A stretch of DNA of 47,540 nucleotides from Clostridiales bacterium (GCA_003523225.1 DPGK01000001.1:1115-48654); one strand, 5' to 3'. Shown: positions 30,856 to 38,676, counted from the stretch's first letter. Numbers and translations: made by a program. Notes: generated by a model from the letters alone, not told the origin.

Positions 30856-31080
30856 TTATTGGTGCAAGCCGTATTTCGGCGTAAAGTTTTTGCCTGTGAT
30901 AAGGTAGTCGACAGATACGTCAAAGTACTGTGAAAGCAGCAGAAGCATCTGAAGATCGGGGCTTCTTTTTCCGTTTTCGTAATATGACAAAGCCTCGCGG
31001 CTTATCGACAGATCCATTGCGACCTTCAGCTGTGTGTAGCCCTTCTTTTTTCTGATCTCCCGGAGACCCACCATCTTCAT
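30856..31080 (-). CDS. XRE family helix-turn-helix regulator
   Basis: 74 aa, essentially one Cro/C1-type HTH domain: LREIRKKKGYTQLKVAMDLS, then REALSYYENGKRSPDLQ and LLLLSQYFDVSVDYLI. A short tail follows, so there is no separate ligand domain. The start is taken at ATG 31080 (MKMVG) with GGAGG 12 nt upstream; ATG 31074 is also possible. The frame is open to 31218, but that part crosses the operators and has no family similarity. It is divergent from the zinc-ribbon gene at 31361 and faces two palindromes in the shared region, which fits a local repressor. Confidence 0.87.
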   Translation of the reverse strand: MKMVGLREIRKKKGYTQLKVAMDLSISREALSYYENGKRSPDLQMLLLLSQYFDVSVDYLITGKNFTPKYGLHQ

Positions 31081-31147
31081 TACTGCTTTTATCCTCCGAT
31101 ATGCAAAACCAAACGAATAAGGACCGTCAAGTTTTTTCGTTTGACTA

Positions 31148-31197
31148 TTGACATCATAGTAACAATATGCTACAATATTATTGTAACAACATGTTAC
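31148..31197 (+). promoter_or_regulatory. promoter with two XRE operators
   Basis: Plus-strand TTGACA (31148-31153), 17-bp spacer, TACAAT (31171-31176). Operator 1, GTAAC-AATAT-GCTAC (31159-31173), fills the spacer and -10 start. Operator 2, GTAAC-AACAT-GTTAC (31183-31197, inside TTGTAAC/GTTACAA), covers the transcription start. Centres are 24 bp apart. Binding would block the promoter directly. Confidence 0.8.
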
Positions 31198-31360
31198 AAT
31201 TATTCTACACTGTGTCACAGGTGAGGCAATCGCAACATTTTTTCATACATAAGCGGCGAGCATAATCAAAGGATGAATATCAACTGTCAAAAATGATATT
31301 TTCCGGTGTCTTCACTGTGTAAAACAGCTTCAGAAATCATTTTAAGGAGGATCTTTATCC

Positions 31361-31819
31361 ATGTTCTGTAAAAATTGTGGAGCTCAACTGCCGGACGGTT
31401 CAGCCTTCTGCACCAATTGCGGTACTCCGCTCGGAGAAAATACCCAGACGACGAATGCAGCTCCTGCGCAGGATCCGTATGACCACACGTCGGAATTTGA
31501 TGCAAAGGATATATCGGAAAACAAGGTCATATCCATGCTGGTATATCTGATGGGCGCAGTGGGAATTGTCATTGCCCTGCTGGCAAGCCATTCGTCACCG
31601 TATGCTGCGTTTCATGTCCGCCAGGCTCTGAAATTTACGGTCGTCAATATTCTTATGGCGATCTGCACGGTTCTGCTGTGCTGGACATTTATCGTGCCGA
31701 TAGCATACTTGATAATGCTTGTTGTTCTTTGGGTCATCAAGATAATATGCTTCTTCCAGATCTGCGCGGGCAAAGCAAAAGAGCCAGCGATTATCCGCAG
31801 CCTGGGCTTTCTGAAATAA
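31361..31819 (+). CDS. zinc-ribbon multispan membrane protein
   Basis: 152 aa. An N-terminal zinc ribbon (FCKNCGAQ and FCTNCGTP, two CxxC pairs), a linker to about residue 50, then three or four membrane helices. HVRQALKFTVVNILM after the second helix resembles the DUF4870 family, whose role is unknown. Ribosome site AAGGAGGATCTTTATCC. It is first in a two-gene unit driven by the operator-covered promoter at 31148. The leader is long (about 180 nt). Confidence 0.82.
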   Translation: MFCKNCGAQLPDGSAFCTNCGTPLGENTQTTNAAPAQDPYDHTSEFDAKDISENKVISMLVYLMGAVGIVIALLASHSSPYAAFHVRQALKFTVVNILMAICTVLLCWTFIVPIAYLIMLVVLWVIKIICFFQICAGKAKEPAIIRSLGFLK

Positions 31820-31834
31820 TTCCAGGGGTGTATT

Positions 31835-32296
31835 ATGCTTTGCAGTAATTGCGGCTCAAAACTGCCGGACAACGCAGTTTTTTGTCCAAACTGCGGTCAG
31901 TCCGTGCTGCCCGATGCACCCAAAAATCAGCCGGGAGATCCAACTGCGACAAATGAAGCTGTCACAGTCCCGGGAAACGGGCTTGGTATCGCATCTATGG
32001 TGCTGGGGATACTGTCGCTTGTTTTCATGTGTATTTTCTATCTCGGTATACCTATGAGCATTATCGGGTTGGTCTTAGGAGCTGTATCCATACATAAAGC
32101 CAAAGCGGTCAATATGAAGAATGGCATGGCAGTAGCCGGGGTCACCTGCTCCATAATAAGTATAGTATTATATGCGGTACTTATTATTCTGTATGGATTT
32201 ATTCTGATGACCAGTCTTACAACTCTTTTCGGCCAATCGATCAGTGATCTGTGGGAGATGCTGTCAACCGCTCGGATTCATACTTCATGCTTATGA
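31835..32296 (+). CDS. zinc-ribbon DUF4190-like membrane protein
   Basis: 153 aa. Zinc ribbon LCSNCGSK...FCPNCGQS, linker, then a DUF4190-like pair of helices: GLGIASMVLGILSLVF, IPMSIIGLVLGAVSIHKAK and NGMAVAGVTCSIISIVL. Many Firmicutes pair such a ribbon with assorted small membrane domains; function unknown. The start lies 15 bp after the previous stop with CAGGGGTG. The C-terminal 20 residues after the third helix look non-conserved. Confidence 0.82.
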   Translation: MLCSNCGSKLPDNAVFCPNCGQSVLPDAPKNQPGDPTATNEAVTVPGNGLGIASMVLGILSLVFMCIFYLGIPMSIIGLVLGAVSIHKAKAVNMKNGMAVAGVTCSIISIVLYAVLIILYGFILMTSLTTLFGQSISDLWEMLSTARIHTSCL

Positions 32297-32341
32297 ACAT
32301 TCCCGAATGACAATGCTGCTGTTACAAAAAGCTTGCAGAGA

Positions 32342-32379
32342 AAAAATTGCCGGTGCGCAAATGCGCACCGGCAATTTTT
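32342..32379. terminator. bidirectional terminator
   Basis: 18-bp perfect stem with AAAAA on the left end and TTTTT on the right (32342-32359 with 32362-32379). It separates the zinc-ribbon operon from the convergent phosphoribosyltransferase gene. Confidence 0.92.
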
Positions 32380-32407
32380 GCAGAATACAGCTTGTATTTC
32401 AGGGCTA

Positions 32408-32971
32408 TCAGCCTATGATCTCTCCCTTTTCGTTGAAAAGGGGGAGCTTTTCAAGATAGATAAGGTCGTCTCTCTTCTGGGCGTCGCCCTCGGCAAGGAT
32501 CGCCATGCGTCCGCATATGATCCCTCCCGCGGCTTCCACAAGATGCTCAAGGGCGCGCAGAGATTCTCCGGTGGAGATAACATCGTCAACGATGAGTATG
32601 CGCTTGCCCTTCATCAGCTCCGCGTCAGCGGTATCAAGGCAGAGCTTCTGCTCCTTGGCGGTGGTGATCGAGTGCTCTGTCACCTCCATGACTCCGGTCA
32701 TATAGAGCTTCGGACCCTTGCGTGCAACGAAATACTTCTGATTTCCGGCAAGGCGCGCCATTTCGTGCGCCAGCGGGATCCCCTTTGCCTCGGCGGTTAT
32801 TATGTAGTCGTATTCGGGCGCGCGGTCGAGCAGTCCCTGCGCGCAGGCGGTGGTCAGCTCGGGGTCGCCGAATATTATAAACGCTCCGATGTAAAGATGC
32901 TCGTTCAGCGGGCAGAGCGGCAGTGCGCGGTCAAGTCCCGCTATTTTCATTTTATGATATAGCATATCCAT
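32408..32971 (-). CDS. phosphoribosyltransferase, adenine/xanthine type
   Basis: 187 aa type I PRTase. The PRPP loop ILIVDDVISTGES lies at about 123-135, with the flexible-loop region YFVARKGPKLYM before it. It makes a purine nucleotide from base and PRPP in salvage; xanthine or adenine specificity cannot be fixed from sequence. The N-terminal 50 residues are an extension used by xpt/apt-like relatives. ATG 32971 follows CCGGAGGATATGG. Single gene, followed by the shared terminator. Confidence 0.86.
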   Translation of the reverse strand: MDMLYHKMKIAGLDRALPLCPLNEHLYIGAFIIFGDPELTTACAQGLLDRAPEYDYIITAEAKGIPLAHEMARLAGNQKYFVARKGPKLYMTGVMEVTEHSITTAKEQKLCLDTADAELMKGKRILIVDDVISTGESLRALEHLVEAAGGIICGRMAILAEGDAQKRDDLIYLEKLPLFNEKGEIIG

Positions 32972-33055
32972 ATCCTCCGGTTCCTTTATACTTTAATTAT
33001 ACTATAAATCCAATCGGACAAACAGTCAAGTAAGCTACCGACTGCTTGCAGTCCT

Positions 33056-34285
33056 TTAATGCTTCACAATACCCGCCGCGTCGGTCAGGATGCGGACAAG
33101 AATGTCGGCGGTCTTGCAGAGGGACTCAACGGGAATATATTCAAATCTTGAATGGAAGTTCTCGCCGCCGGTGCAGAGGTTGGGGCAGGGCAGACCCATG
33201 TATGAGAGCCGTGCGCCGTCCGTGCCGCCGCGTATCGGTCTGATTATCGGCTCAACTCCCTCGGCGCGCATGGCGGCTTCCGCACGCTCCACGATATACA
33301 TATGCTGCTCGATTATCTCGCGCATATTGCGGTAGGAATCGCTGATGTCGCATACCGCGCTGCCGTCGCCGTATTTTTTATTGATAAAATCGGCAGCCGC
33401 GGCAAAAATGCGTTTGCGAGCCTCAAATGCGGCGGCGTCATGGTCACGGATTATATACTCGACCCACGCGTGCTCGACCTGACCCTCCATTGAGTCCAAG
33501 TGGTAAAAGCCTTCATAGCCCTCGGTGTGTGCCGGGTCTTCGCCTTCCGGAAGCAGGGATATGAACTCCGCCGCCATAAGCGCGGCGTTTTTCATGTGTC
33601 CCTTTGCCGAGCCGGGATGAATTGCGATCCCGTGAAAATCCACTCTGCCGGAGGCGGCGTTGAAGCATTCGTATTCCATCTCGCCAAGCGCTCCGCCGTC
33701 CACCGTATAGGCGTAGTCAGCGCCGAAGGCGGCAACGTCAAAGTGGTCGGCTCCAGCGCCTATCTCCTCGTCGGGGGTAAAGCATATGCGCACGCCGCCG
33801 TGCGGCGCGCCCGAGCTTATCAGCCGCTCCGCCGCCGTGACTATTTCGGCAATGCCCGCCTTGTCGTCAGCGCCGAGAAGCGTCGTTCCGTCGGTGACGA
33901 TAAGCTGAGAGCCGACATAACCTGCAAGGGAGGGATAGTCCCCGGCGCGCATGACGATGCCGCGGTCGGCGTTGAGGGTAATGTCGCCGCCTAAATACCC
34001 GACGATGCGCGGCTTTATATGTTCGTCGGACGCCTCGTCGGAGGTGTCCATGTGCGCCACAAGACCTATTACGGGAGCGCCCTCACAGCCCGGAGTCGCC
34101 GCAAGAGAGGCGGTGACATAACCGTTTTCGTCCATAGCGGCGTCAAAAAGCCCGATGCCCTTCAGCTCCTGCACCAGATACTCGCCCAGCCGTTTTTGCT
34201 TTTCACTGCTGGGGCAGGTGTCGGAATATTTGTCCGACATTGTGGGAAAGGAAACGTATTTCAAAAATCTTTCGGTGATGTTCAT
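33056..34285 (-). CDS. pepT: peptidase T (tripeptide aminopeptidase)
   Basis: 409 aa, M20 family dizinc peptidase that releases the N-terminal residue of tripeptides in the cytosol. LVAHMDTSDEASDEHIKP gives the first zinc His (H78) and D80. LLGADDKAGIAEI supplies the bridging Asp, TPDEEIGAGADHF the catalytic and zinc Glu residues, and CTGGENFHSRFEYIP the last His. Length equals the family norm (about 405-410). Its ATG overlaps the LRR stop by 4 bp. Third gene of an operon with an EEP protein and an LRR protein. Confidence 0.94.
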   Translation of the reverse strand: MNITERFLKYVSFPTMSDKYSDTCPSSEKQKRLGEYLVQELKGIGLFDAAMDENGYVTASLAATPGCEGAPVIGLVAHMDTSDEASDEHIKPRIVGYLGGDITLNADRGIVMRAGDYPSLAGYVGSQLIVTDGTTLLGADDKAGIAEIVTAAERLISSGAPHGGVRICFTPDEEIGAGADHFDVAAFGADYAYTVDGGALGEMEYECFNAASGRVDFHGIAIHPGSAKGHMKNAALMAAEFISLLPEGEDPAHTEGYEGFYHLDSMEGQVEHAWVEYIIRDHDAAAFEARKRIFAAAADFINKKYGDGSAVCDISDSYRNMREIIEQHMYIVERAEAAMRAEGVEPIIRPIRGGTDGARLSYMGLPCPNLCTGGENFHSRFEYIPVESLCKTADILVRILTDAAGIVKH

Positions 34286-35334
34286 TTTGTTTTACCGTCC
34301 GTGCAGATAATTTCTTTTGCCTTAAGCAGCTCCTCGCCGCCGGCTGACAGCAGCGATTCAAGGCGCGCACGGCTGCCGTTGAAGGTAACGCTGGACACTG
34401 CTTCGCAGCCGGAGAACGCCTGTGCCTCTACCGTTTCAAGCGATGCGGGCAGAGTGATATCGGCAAGCGCAGTACAGCCGCCGAAGGCGCGGTATCCGAG
34501 AAATACCGTTCCCTCAGGCAGGGAGACAGACGAGAGCGCGGTACAGCCGTCAAAGGCGCGCTGTGATATGTTGACAAGTCCGCTGCCGAAGCGCACCTCA
34601 CTGAGCGCCGTACAGTCGGAAAAGGCATTTTCGCCGATTTCGGTAACTGCGTCCGGAAGCTCGATGGCTTCCAATCGCTTACATGTTGAAAATGCTCGCT
34701 TGGCTATGATCCTGACTGACGGCGGCAGTGATACCGCGGTCAGAAAGTCACAGCGCCAGAATGAGCCTTCGGCAATGCCGCGCACCAGCTCGCCGTTGAA
34801 AACGTCGGGGATCTCGACCTTCCCCTCGCCGTGGTACAGCTCGGAGTCAAATTTAAGCATACCCGGCTCGTCGTCCTCGTCAAAGGAGAACCACGGCATG
34901 GTCTCGGAGGTGCCCGTCAGCACGTCGTCGCGTCCGGCAAGGGCGCGCGCCTGCTCAAGAATGCACTTTTTTACGTATTCGTCGCTGTCACGGTAGCCGT
35001 CCATAGCGTCAAAGGCGTCCATGGCGGCGGCATAGCTGCCCGACTTGTAAAGCTCCATGGCTTTTGAATAGCGCGATTCCGGGATGAGATACATCGAGAA
35101 AAGCGCCCAAAGACCCACCGCCAGAGCAACGGCGGCAATGCCGCCGCACACCGACAGTATAATGATGCGCCGACGCTTTTTCTCTTGCCGGGTCAGCGCG
35201 TCGCGGCGGCGACCCGCCGCGCGCTCCATGTATATCTTCTGCCTTTCGGCACTGCTCAGGTGCCGCTTTGCGCCCTCACCCGATGCGGGCGTACCGTCCG
35301 CGCGGACTTCTTCTTTTTTCTCAGACTCGCTCAT
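34282..35334 (-). CDS. single-pass membrane protein with BspA-type leucine-rich repeats
   Basis: 350 aa. A charged cytoplasmic N-terminus (1-55, many Lys/Arg) precedes one membrane helix at about 57-82, then a short TPR-like helical pair (YSKAMELYKSGSYAAAMDAF, 89-108), then LRR_5/BspA repeats from about 180 to 330. Repeat units of about 23 aa follow the pattern AFxxCxxLxxVxLPxxVxxIG. Such proteins are thought to mediate adhesion or protein contact; nothing specific is known here. It overlaps pepT by 4 bp and the upstream EEP gene by 1 bp (TAATG). Confidence 0.85.
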   Translation of the reverse strand: MSESEKKEEVRADGTPASGEGAKRHLSSAERQKIYMERAAGRRRDALTRQEKKRRRIIILSVCGGIAAVALAVGLWALFSMYLIPESRYSKAMELYKSGSYAAAMDAFDAMDGYRDSDEYVKKCILEQARALAGRDDVLTGTSETMPWFSFDEDDEPGMLKFDSELYHGEGKVEIPDVFNGELVRGIAEGSFWRCDFLTAVSLPPSVRIIAKRAFSTCKRLEAIELPDAVTEIGENAFSDCTALSEVRFGSGLVNISQRAFDGCTALSSVSLPEGTVFLGYRAFGGCTALADITLPASLETVEAQAFSGCEAVSSVTFNGSRARLESLLSAGGEELLKAKEIICTDGKTK

Positions 35335-36188
35335 TACTGTTCCTTGGGTACAAAGGTCGGGGAGACCGGCTTTTCGACCCGCGGGAGTATCTTGCAGTCA
35401 ACGTAGATAGGACAGTGGTCGGAAACGTCAAGCGCCTCCTGCTCGGTTATGACATTGAAAACTTTTACGTCAAGCTGGTCTCTGCCGTACACGAACATAT
35501 GGTCGATGGCGTTAAGGTGACAGCCCTTGGGCGCAGGTCCGTTTTCGTAGCTGTTGGTTTCGGGATTATACACCGCGTAGGGGTGATGGGTGTTTGAAAG
35601 ACTTGCGTACTCCGAGGCGGCAATGCGCATATCCAGCGCTCCGGTGGAGGTAAGCTCGCAGTAGCCGGGCGCGCCTATCTTCATGTTAAGGTCGCCCATT
35701 GCAACCACGGGAACGCCGTATTCCACCTGCATATAGTGCGCGTATGCCGTCATCTGCTTTGCGTCGTATACGCGCGCAAGATCAGACTCCGGACCGTTTC
35801 TCCACCAGTAATGGGTGGAGATAACGCCTATTCTCATACCGTCGTCGAGCTTTTCGAGCACTGCCCACGCAAGGCTCTTGCTCTGATGGTTGTTAAGCCC
35901 GTCGTAAAGATGCCAGCCGCAGTCAACGACACTGAAGACGCCCTTTCTGATAAGCAGAGGGGTGTTGTCAAGCAGTCCCTTGGTGTCCGGCTTCAGCAGC
36001 TCGTACTTTTCCTCAAGCAGTCCGAGGAGTCGGGAGTCGTAAAGATTCTGGGTCATTTCCTGAAGTCCCAGCACGTCGGGCTGGTGACGGAAATATATCT
36101 CTGCAAGATGCAGGTCGCGGTCGTGAACCTCTCCGCACCAGATGTTGTGCGACATGATCCTGATGTCTGATCTCTTTTCGTAGCTCAT
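35334..36188 (-). CDS. endonuclease/exonuclease/phosphatase (EEP) family protein
   Basis: 284 aa. The EEP fold marks are RIMSHNIWC (Asn), VLGLQEM (metal Glu), ISTHYWWRNG (catalytic His), MGDLNM (Asp, Asn) and the final VSDHCPIYVD (Asp-His). The family covers DNA repair nucleases, sphingomyelinases and inositol phosphatases. Without a signal peptide this one is cytosolic, and its substrate is unclear. ATG 36188 is chosen because AGGCAGGAA precedes it; the open frame runs up to 36236 without conserved sequence. First gene of the EEP-LRR-PepT operon. Confidence 0.86.
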   Translation of the reverse strand: MSYEKRSDIRIMSHNIWCGEVHDRDLHLAEIYFRHQPDVLGLQEMTQNLYDSRLLGLLEEKYELLKPDTKGLLDNTPLLIRKGVFSVVDCGWHLYDGLNNHQSKSLAWAVLEKLDDGMRIGVISTHYWWRNGPESDLARVYDAKQMTAYAHYMQVEYGVPVVAMGDLNMKIGAPGYCELTSTGALDMRIAASEYASLSNTHHPYAVYNPETNSYENGPAPKGCHLNAIDHMFVYGRDQLDVKVFNVITEQEALDVSDHCPIYVDCKILPRVEKPVSPTFVPKEQ

Positions 36189-36509
36189 AATAAAATTCCT
36201 GCCTTTCCCGTAATGCGGGACAGACTGCCAAAGCATCGGCTTTTCCGCAGCCAGGCTGCCTGAACCGCATCCGATATAAATATAAAATGTACTGATGATA
36301 TTTTATCACAACAGCGGCGGGATGTAAATAGCCGGGGCGAATTTTTGCCCCTCCGATGGGTGAAAAGACACAAAAAACGCATTTGCCGTTTCGAAAAAAA
36401 CAACATTTTGATATAATAGTATGGGTTTTTTGTTGACTTTCTCCACACTGTGTTATATAATTAAGTACAGAGCGCCGATGGCGCTATTAATCCCAAAGGA
36501 GATAATACA
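36189..36509. other. divergent intergenic region
   Basis: About 320 bp between the minus-strand EEP operon and the plus-strand surface protein. It holds the promoter at 36433-36461. A second -10 TATAAT (36413-36418) has only a weak TTTCGA -35. An imperfect hairpin GCAGCC/GGCTGC lies near 36247-36259. No gene is visible. Confidence 0.5.
36433..36461 (+). promoter_or_regulatory. promoter of surface protein gene
   Basis: TTGACT (36433-36438), 17-bp spacer, TATAAT (36456-36461). ATG lies 48 bp downstream of the -10. Confidence 0.82.
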
Positions 36510-37499
36510 ATGGTCAAAAACAAAATTTTAGTTTCTCTTTCAGTTTTCATGCTTATTGCGGTAATGCTTTCGGCATTCGTACCGGCGGCATACGCGACCA
36601 CGGCGGAGGAGGACTGGTATTCCGGCGCCGTTGACGGCGAGCTCCTTTACACCGTTGACTTTGCCGGCGACAAGTATTTCAAGCCCGAAGTTATTTCAGG
36701 TACTCCCAACATGGTGGTCGATCCCACCGACAGCAAAAAAGTGACTGTAAACAGCAGCACCGACAAAAAGGCTTCCTGGTGGGGCGGATATGTCACCTGC
36801 CTGCCGCTTAACGAAACCACAAACTACACAATTTACTTCAGCGCCACACGTCCCGAGCGCGCCGCATTCGGCTTTTACATTGACTGCGTTTCCATATGCG
36901 CCTACGGTGCATACGGATATCTTGACCAGATGCGCATTATGCAGGGCACTGCCTCTCTGCCCGGACACGGATATGTAAAGTATGAAGAAAAGAACTACAC
37001 AGTTCCCGGCTACGGCGAACCGCAGGAGTATGCCTTTGAGGTTTGCGGTGTAAACCAGACCTTTGCGTTCTATATCAAGACCGCCAACGGCATATACGAG
37101 CTGGTTGACGAATCCGCTCCCGGCGAGGCTACCTTCTACAGCGATCACCTGGGTATCTTCCTTTACGCTTATTATTCCGCTATGTTCACCGACATCAGCG
37201 ATATGAGGATCCACCGCGGCCTTGCGTTCGGTGACCCCACACCCATAACCACCGAAGCTCCCGAGACCACAAAGGCTCCCGAGACCACAAAGAAGCCCGA
37301 GACCACAAAGGCTCCCGAAACTACAAAGGCTCCCGAGACCACAGTCGAAGTTACCGAGGCTCCCGTTGAGTCCGATGCAGTCACCACATCTGCCCCTGAG
37401 CAGAAGAAGGGCTGCGGCTCCTCTGTTGCCGTGCCGGCTCTTGCCGCAGTGATACTTGGCGGCGCCGTGGTATTCACACGCAGAAAAAAACGCTTCTGA
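36510..37499 (+). CDS. secreted, membrane-anchored surface protein with PETTK repeats
   Basis: 329 aa. A signal peptide ends near residue 30 (AAYA). About 200 aa form a beta-rich, aromatic domain that looks lectin- or concanavalin-like but is not recognised. A low-complexity linker of APETTK/KPETTK units (nt 37250-37345) follows. The C-terminus is KKGCGSS plus one helix and a basic RRKKRF tail. That end resembles sorted C-terminal anchors but has no LPXTG; the Cys just before the helix recurs in clostridial surface proteins. ATG 36510 follows AAAGGAGATAATACA. Likely a monocistronic cell-surface protein. Confidence 0.82.
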   Translation: MVKNKILVSLSVFMLIAVMLSAFVPAAYATTAEEDWYSGAVDGELLYTVDFAGDKYFKPEVISGTPNMVVDPTDSKKVTVNSSTDKKASWWGGYVTCLPLNETTNYTIYFSATRPERAAFGFYIDCVSICAYGAYGYLDQMRIMQGTASLPGHGYVKYEEKNYTVPGYGEPQEYAFEVCGVNQTFAFYIKTANGIYELVDESAPGEATFYSDHLGIFLYAYYSAMFTDISDMRIHRGLAFGDPTPITTEAPETTKAPETTKKPETTKAPETTKAPETTVEVTEAPVESDAVTTSAPEQKKGCGSSVAVPALAAVILGGAVVFTRRKKRF

Positions 37500-37549
37500 G
37501 ACCCGCGGCGCACTAAAGCGTCCGCATACATAAACTGAATTTTTATGCT

Positions 37550-37600
37550 GGACTGCCGTGCCGCCGGTAATTTGCCGGTAGCACGGCAGTCCCCGGCTTT
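37550..37600 (+). terminator. terminator after surface protein gene
   Basis: Perfect 12-bp outer stem GGACTGCCGTGC/GCACGGCAGTCC (37550-37561, 37581-37592) with inner CCGG/CCGG pairing, then CCGGCTTTTG. The T-run is short. Confidence 0.68.
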
Positions 37601-37646
37601 TGACTGCCAGAATTGTGAACAAAATTTAAACAATGCGGATCGGCGC

Positions 37647-37674
37647 TTGACAAATCAAAAAAGCGGTGTATAAT
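37647..37674 (+). promoter_or_regulatory. promoter of aromatic supraoperon
   Basis: TTGACA (37647-37652), 16-bp spacer, TATAAT (37669-37674). Predicted start near 37681, 25 nt before the leader-peptide ATG. Confidence 0.88.
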
Positions 37675-37705
37675 AGTTACATCTTATTTTACGGGGAACG
37701 GAAAC

Positions 37706-37891
37706 ATGAAAACAGCCTGTCGGCAGTCGAATAATGTTATATCCGCATCCTCTGTCTGCGCCTGCGGCGCAGCGTCCTTTGCGTTTATATTTGCAGTGCG
37801 CTTTTTTGCGGACTGCTTTTTTTACCTTTATTATTACTTTTTCGGAAAAGTTAAAAACACGCAAAGGGCTTGTGCTACAGCGGCACGGTAA
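37706..37891 (+). CDS. Phe/Tyr-rich leader peptide
   Basis: 61 codons, ATG 37706 with GGGGAA 7 nt upstream, stop TAA 37889. Residues 25-46 contain 9 Phe and 4 Tyr (for example FFADCFFYLYYYFF), far above chance. They lie directly before RNA segments that form alternative hairpins. The role is as a charging sensor: slow decoding of TTT, TTC, TAT or TAC stalls the ribosome on the leader and lets the antiterminator form. The peptide itself need not have a function. A run of A, S and C before the aromatic block could also form a hydrophobic stretch, so a tiny membrane peptide is the alternative, much less likely given the downstream genes and RNA design. Confidence 0.8.
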   Translation: MKTACRQSNNVISASSVCACGAASFAFIFAVRFFADCFFYLYYYFFGKVKNTQRACATAAR

Positions 37892-37947
37892 TATATTACG
37901 ATATATTATTAAGCGGTTTCCTTTGCGGGAATCGCCTTTTATTTTTG
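37774..37947 (+). promoter_or_regulatory. transcription attenuator responding to Phe/Tyr
   Basis: Segment 1 (37774-37784) pairs with segment 2 (37859-37869): 11 bp with one G-T. Segment 2 (37860-37868) alternatively pairs with segment 3 (37919-37927): 9 bp with one G-T. Segments 1 and 3 share the identical TCCTTTGCG. The terminator 3:4 is GCGGTTTCC (37913-37921)/GGGAATCGC (37927-37935), loop TTTGC, then CTTTTATTTTTG. Segment 1 itself contains Phe codons 25 and 27, so a ribosome stalled there masks it, frees segment 2 and blocks the terminator. Normal translation lets 1:2 and 3:4 form. The terminator ends 16 bp before the DUF554 ATG. Confidence 0.82.
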
Positions 37948-37962
37948 ATTTGAGGGTGTACT

Positions 37963-38676
37963 ATGATAGCAGTCTTTGTCAACATGGCGGCAGTGATCAT
38001 CGGCAGTCTCGCCGGAATACTATTCCGCCGCAGGATCAGCAAAAGATACACCGACACTATCGTGTCGGCGTTGGGTCTTATTACCGCCGTTACCGCGATA
38101 ATGAGCGCGGTGAAATCGCAGAACTTCCTTTGCCTTGTGATATGTATGGTGGCGGGCACAGCCCTTGGGACTCTGCTTAAGATCGAGGAACGCATAAACG
38201 GCGCGGGCGAGCTGATAAAAAGCAAGCTGCTTCGCGGCAAGGACACCGGCGGTAATTTTGCCGAGGGCTTTGTGTCGGCGTGTGTGCTGTTCTGCGTCGG
38301 ATCGATGACGGTCACAGGCTCCTTTGAGGCGGGCATCAACCACGATTACAGCATAATCTTTACCAAAAGCGCCCTCGACTTTGTCTCCTCCCTCATCATG
38401 GGGGCGGCGCTCGGGTTCGGAGTCACCTGCTCGGCATTGTTCATTCTGGTGTTTCAGGGGGGACTTACCCTGCTTTCCGGAGTTCTTGCCCCGCTGCTTG
38501 ACGCGGAGACCGTCACCGAAATGTCGGCAGTGGGCGGCGCGGTGCTTATCGGTACGGCGCTCAACATCCTCGACCTGTCGCCAAAGAAAATTGCAACTGC
38601 AAACATGATCCCCGCAGTGCTGCTGCCGATGGTGTATATGCCGCTTGAGCGGTTTATCGGCGGACTTATCGGATAA
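37963..38676 (+). CDS. DUF554 membrane protein, first gene of aromatic supraoperon
   Basis: 237 aa with about seven membrane helices. The N-terminus FVNMAAVIIGSLAGILFRRR, the middle FCVGSMTVTGSFEAG and late GGLTLLSGVLAPLL match the DUF554 (YqgA/YdfK-like) family. These are proposed transporters or channels of unknown substrate. ATG 37963 follows TTGAGGG. It stands between the Phe/Tyr attenuator and pheA, and is co-regulated with them, so export or uptake of an aromatic compound or pathway intermediate is a reasonable guess, not shown by sequence. Confidence 0.88.
   Translation: MIAVFVNMAAVIIGSLAGILFRRRISKRYTDTIVSALGLITAVTAIMSAVKSQNFLCLVICMVAGTALGTLLKIEERINGAGELIKSKLLRGKDTGGNFAEGFVSACVLFCVGSMTVTGSFEAGINHDYSIIFTKSALDFVSSLIMGAALGFGVTCSALFILVFQGGLTLLSGVLAPLLDAETVTEMSAVGGAVLIGTALNILDLSPKKIATANMIPAVLLPMVYMPLERFIGGLIG

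Noticed and set aside
34019..34996. 325-codon plus-strand frame opposite pepT and the LRR gene
   Set aside because: The minus-strand genes have clear families, overlaps and ribosome sites; this frame is Ser/Arg-rich shadow.
37675..37962. T-box riboswitch for the aromatic operon
   Set aside because: No T-box sequence or specifier stem is visible. The aromatic-rich leader ORF with alternative pairings explains the region better.
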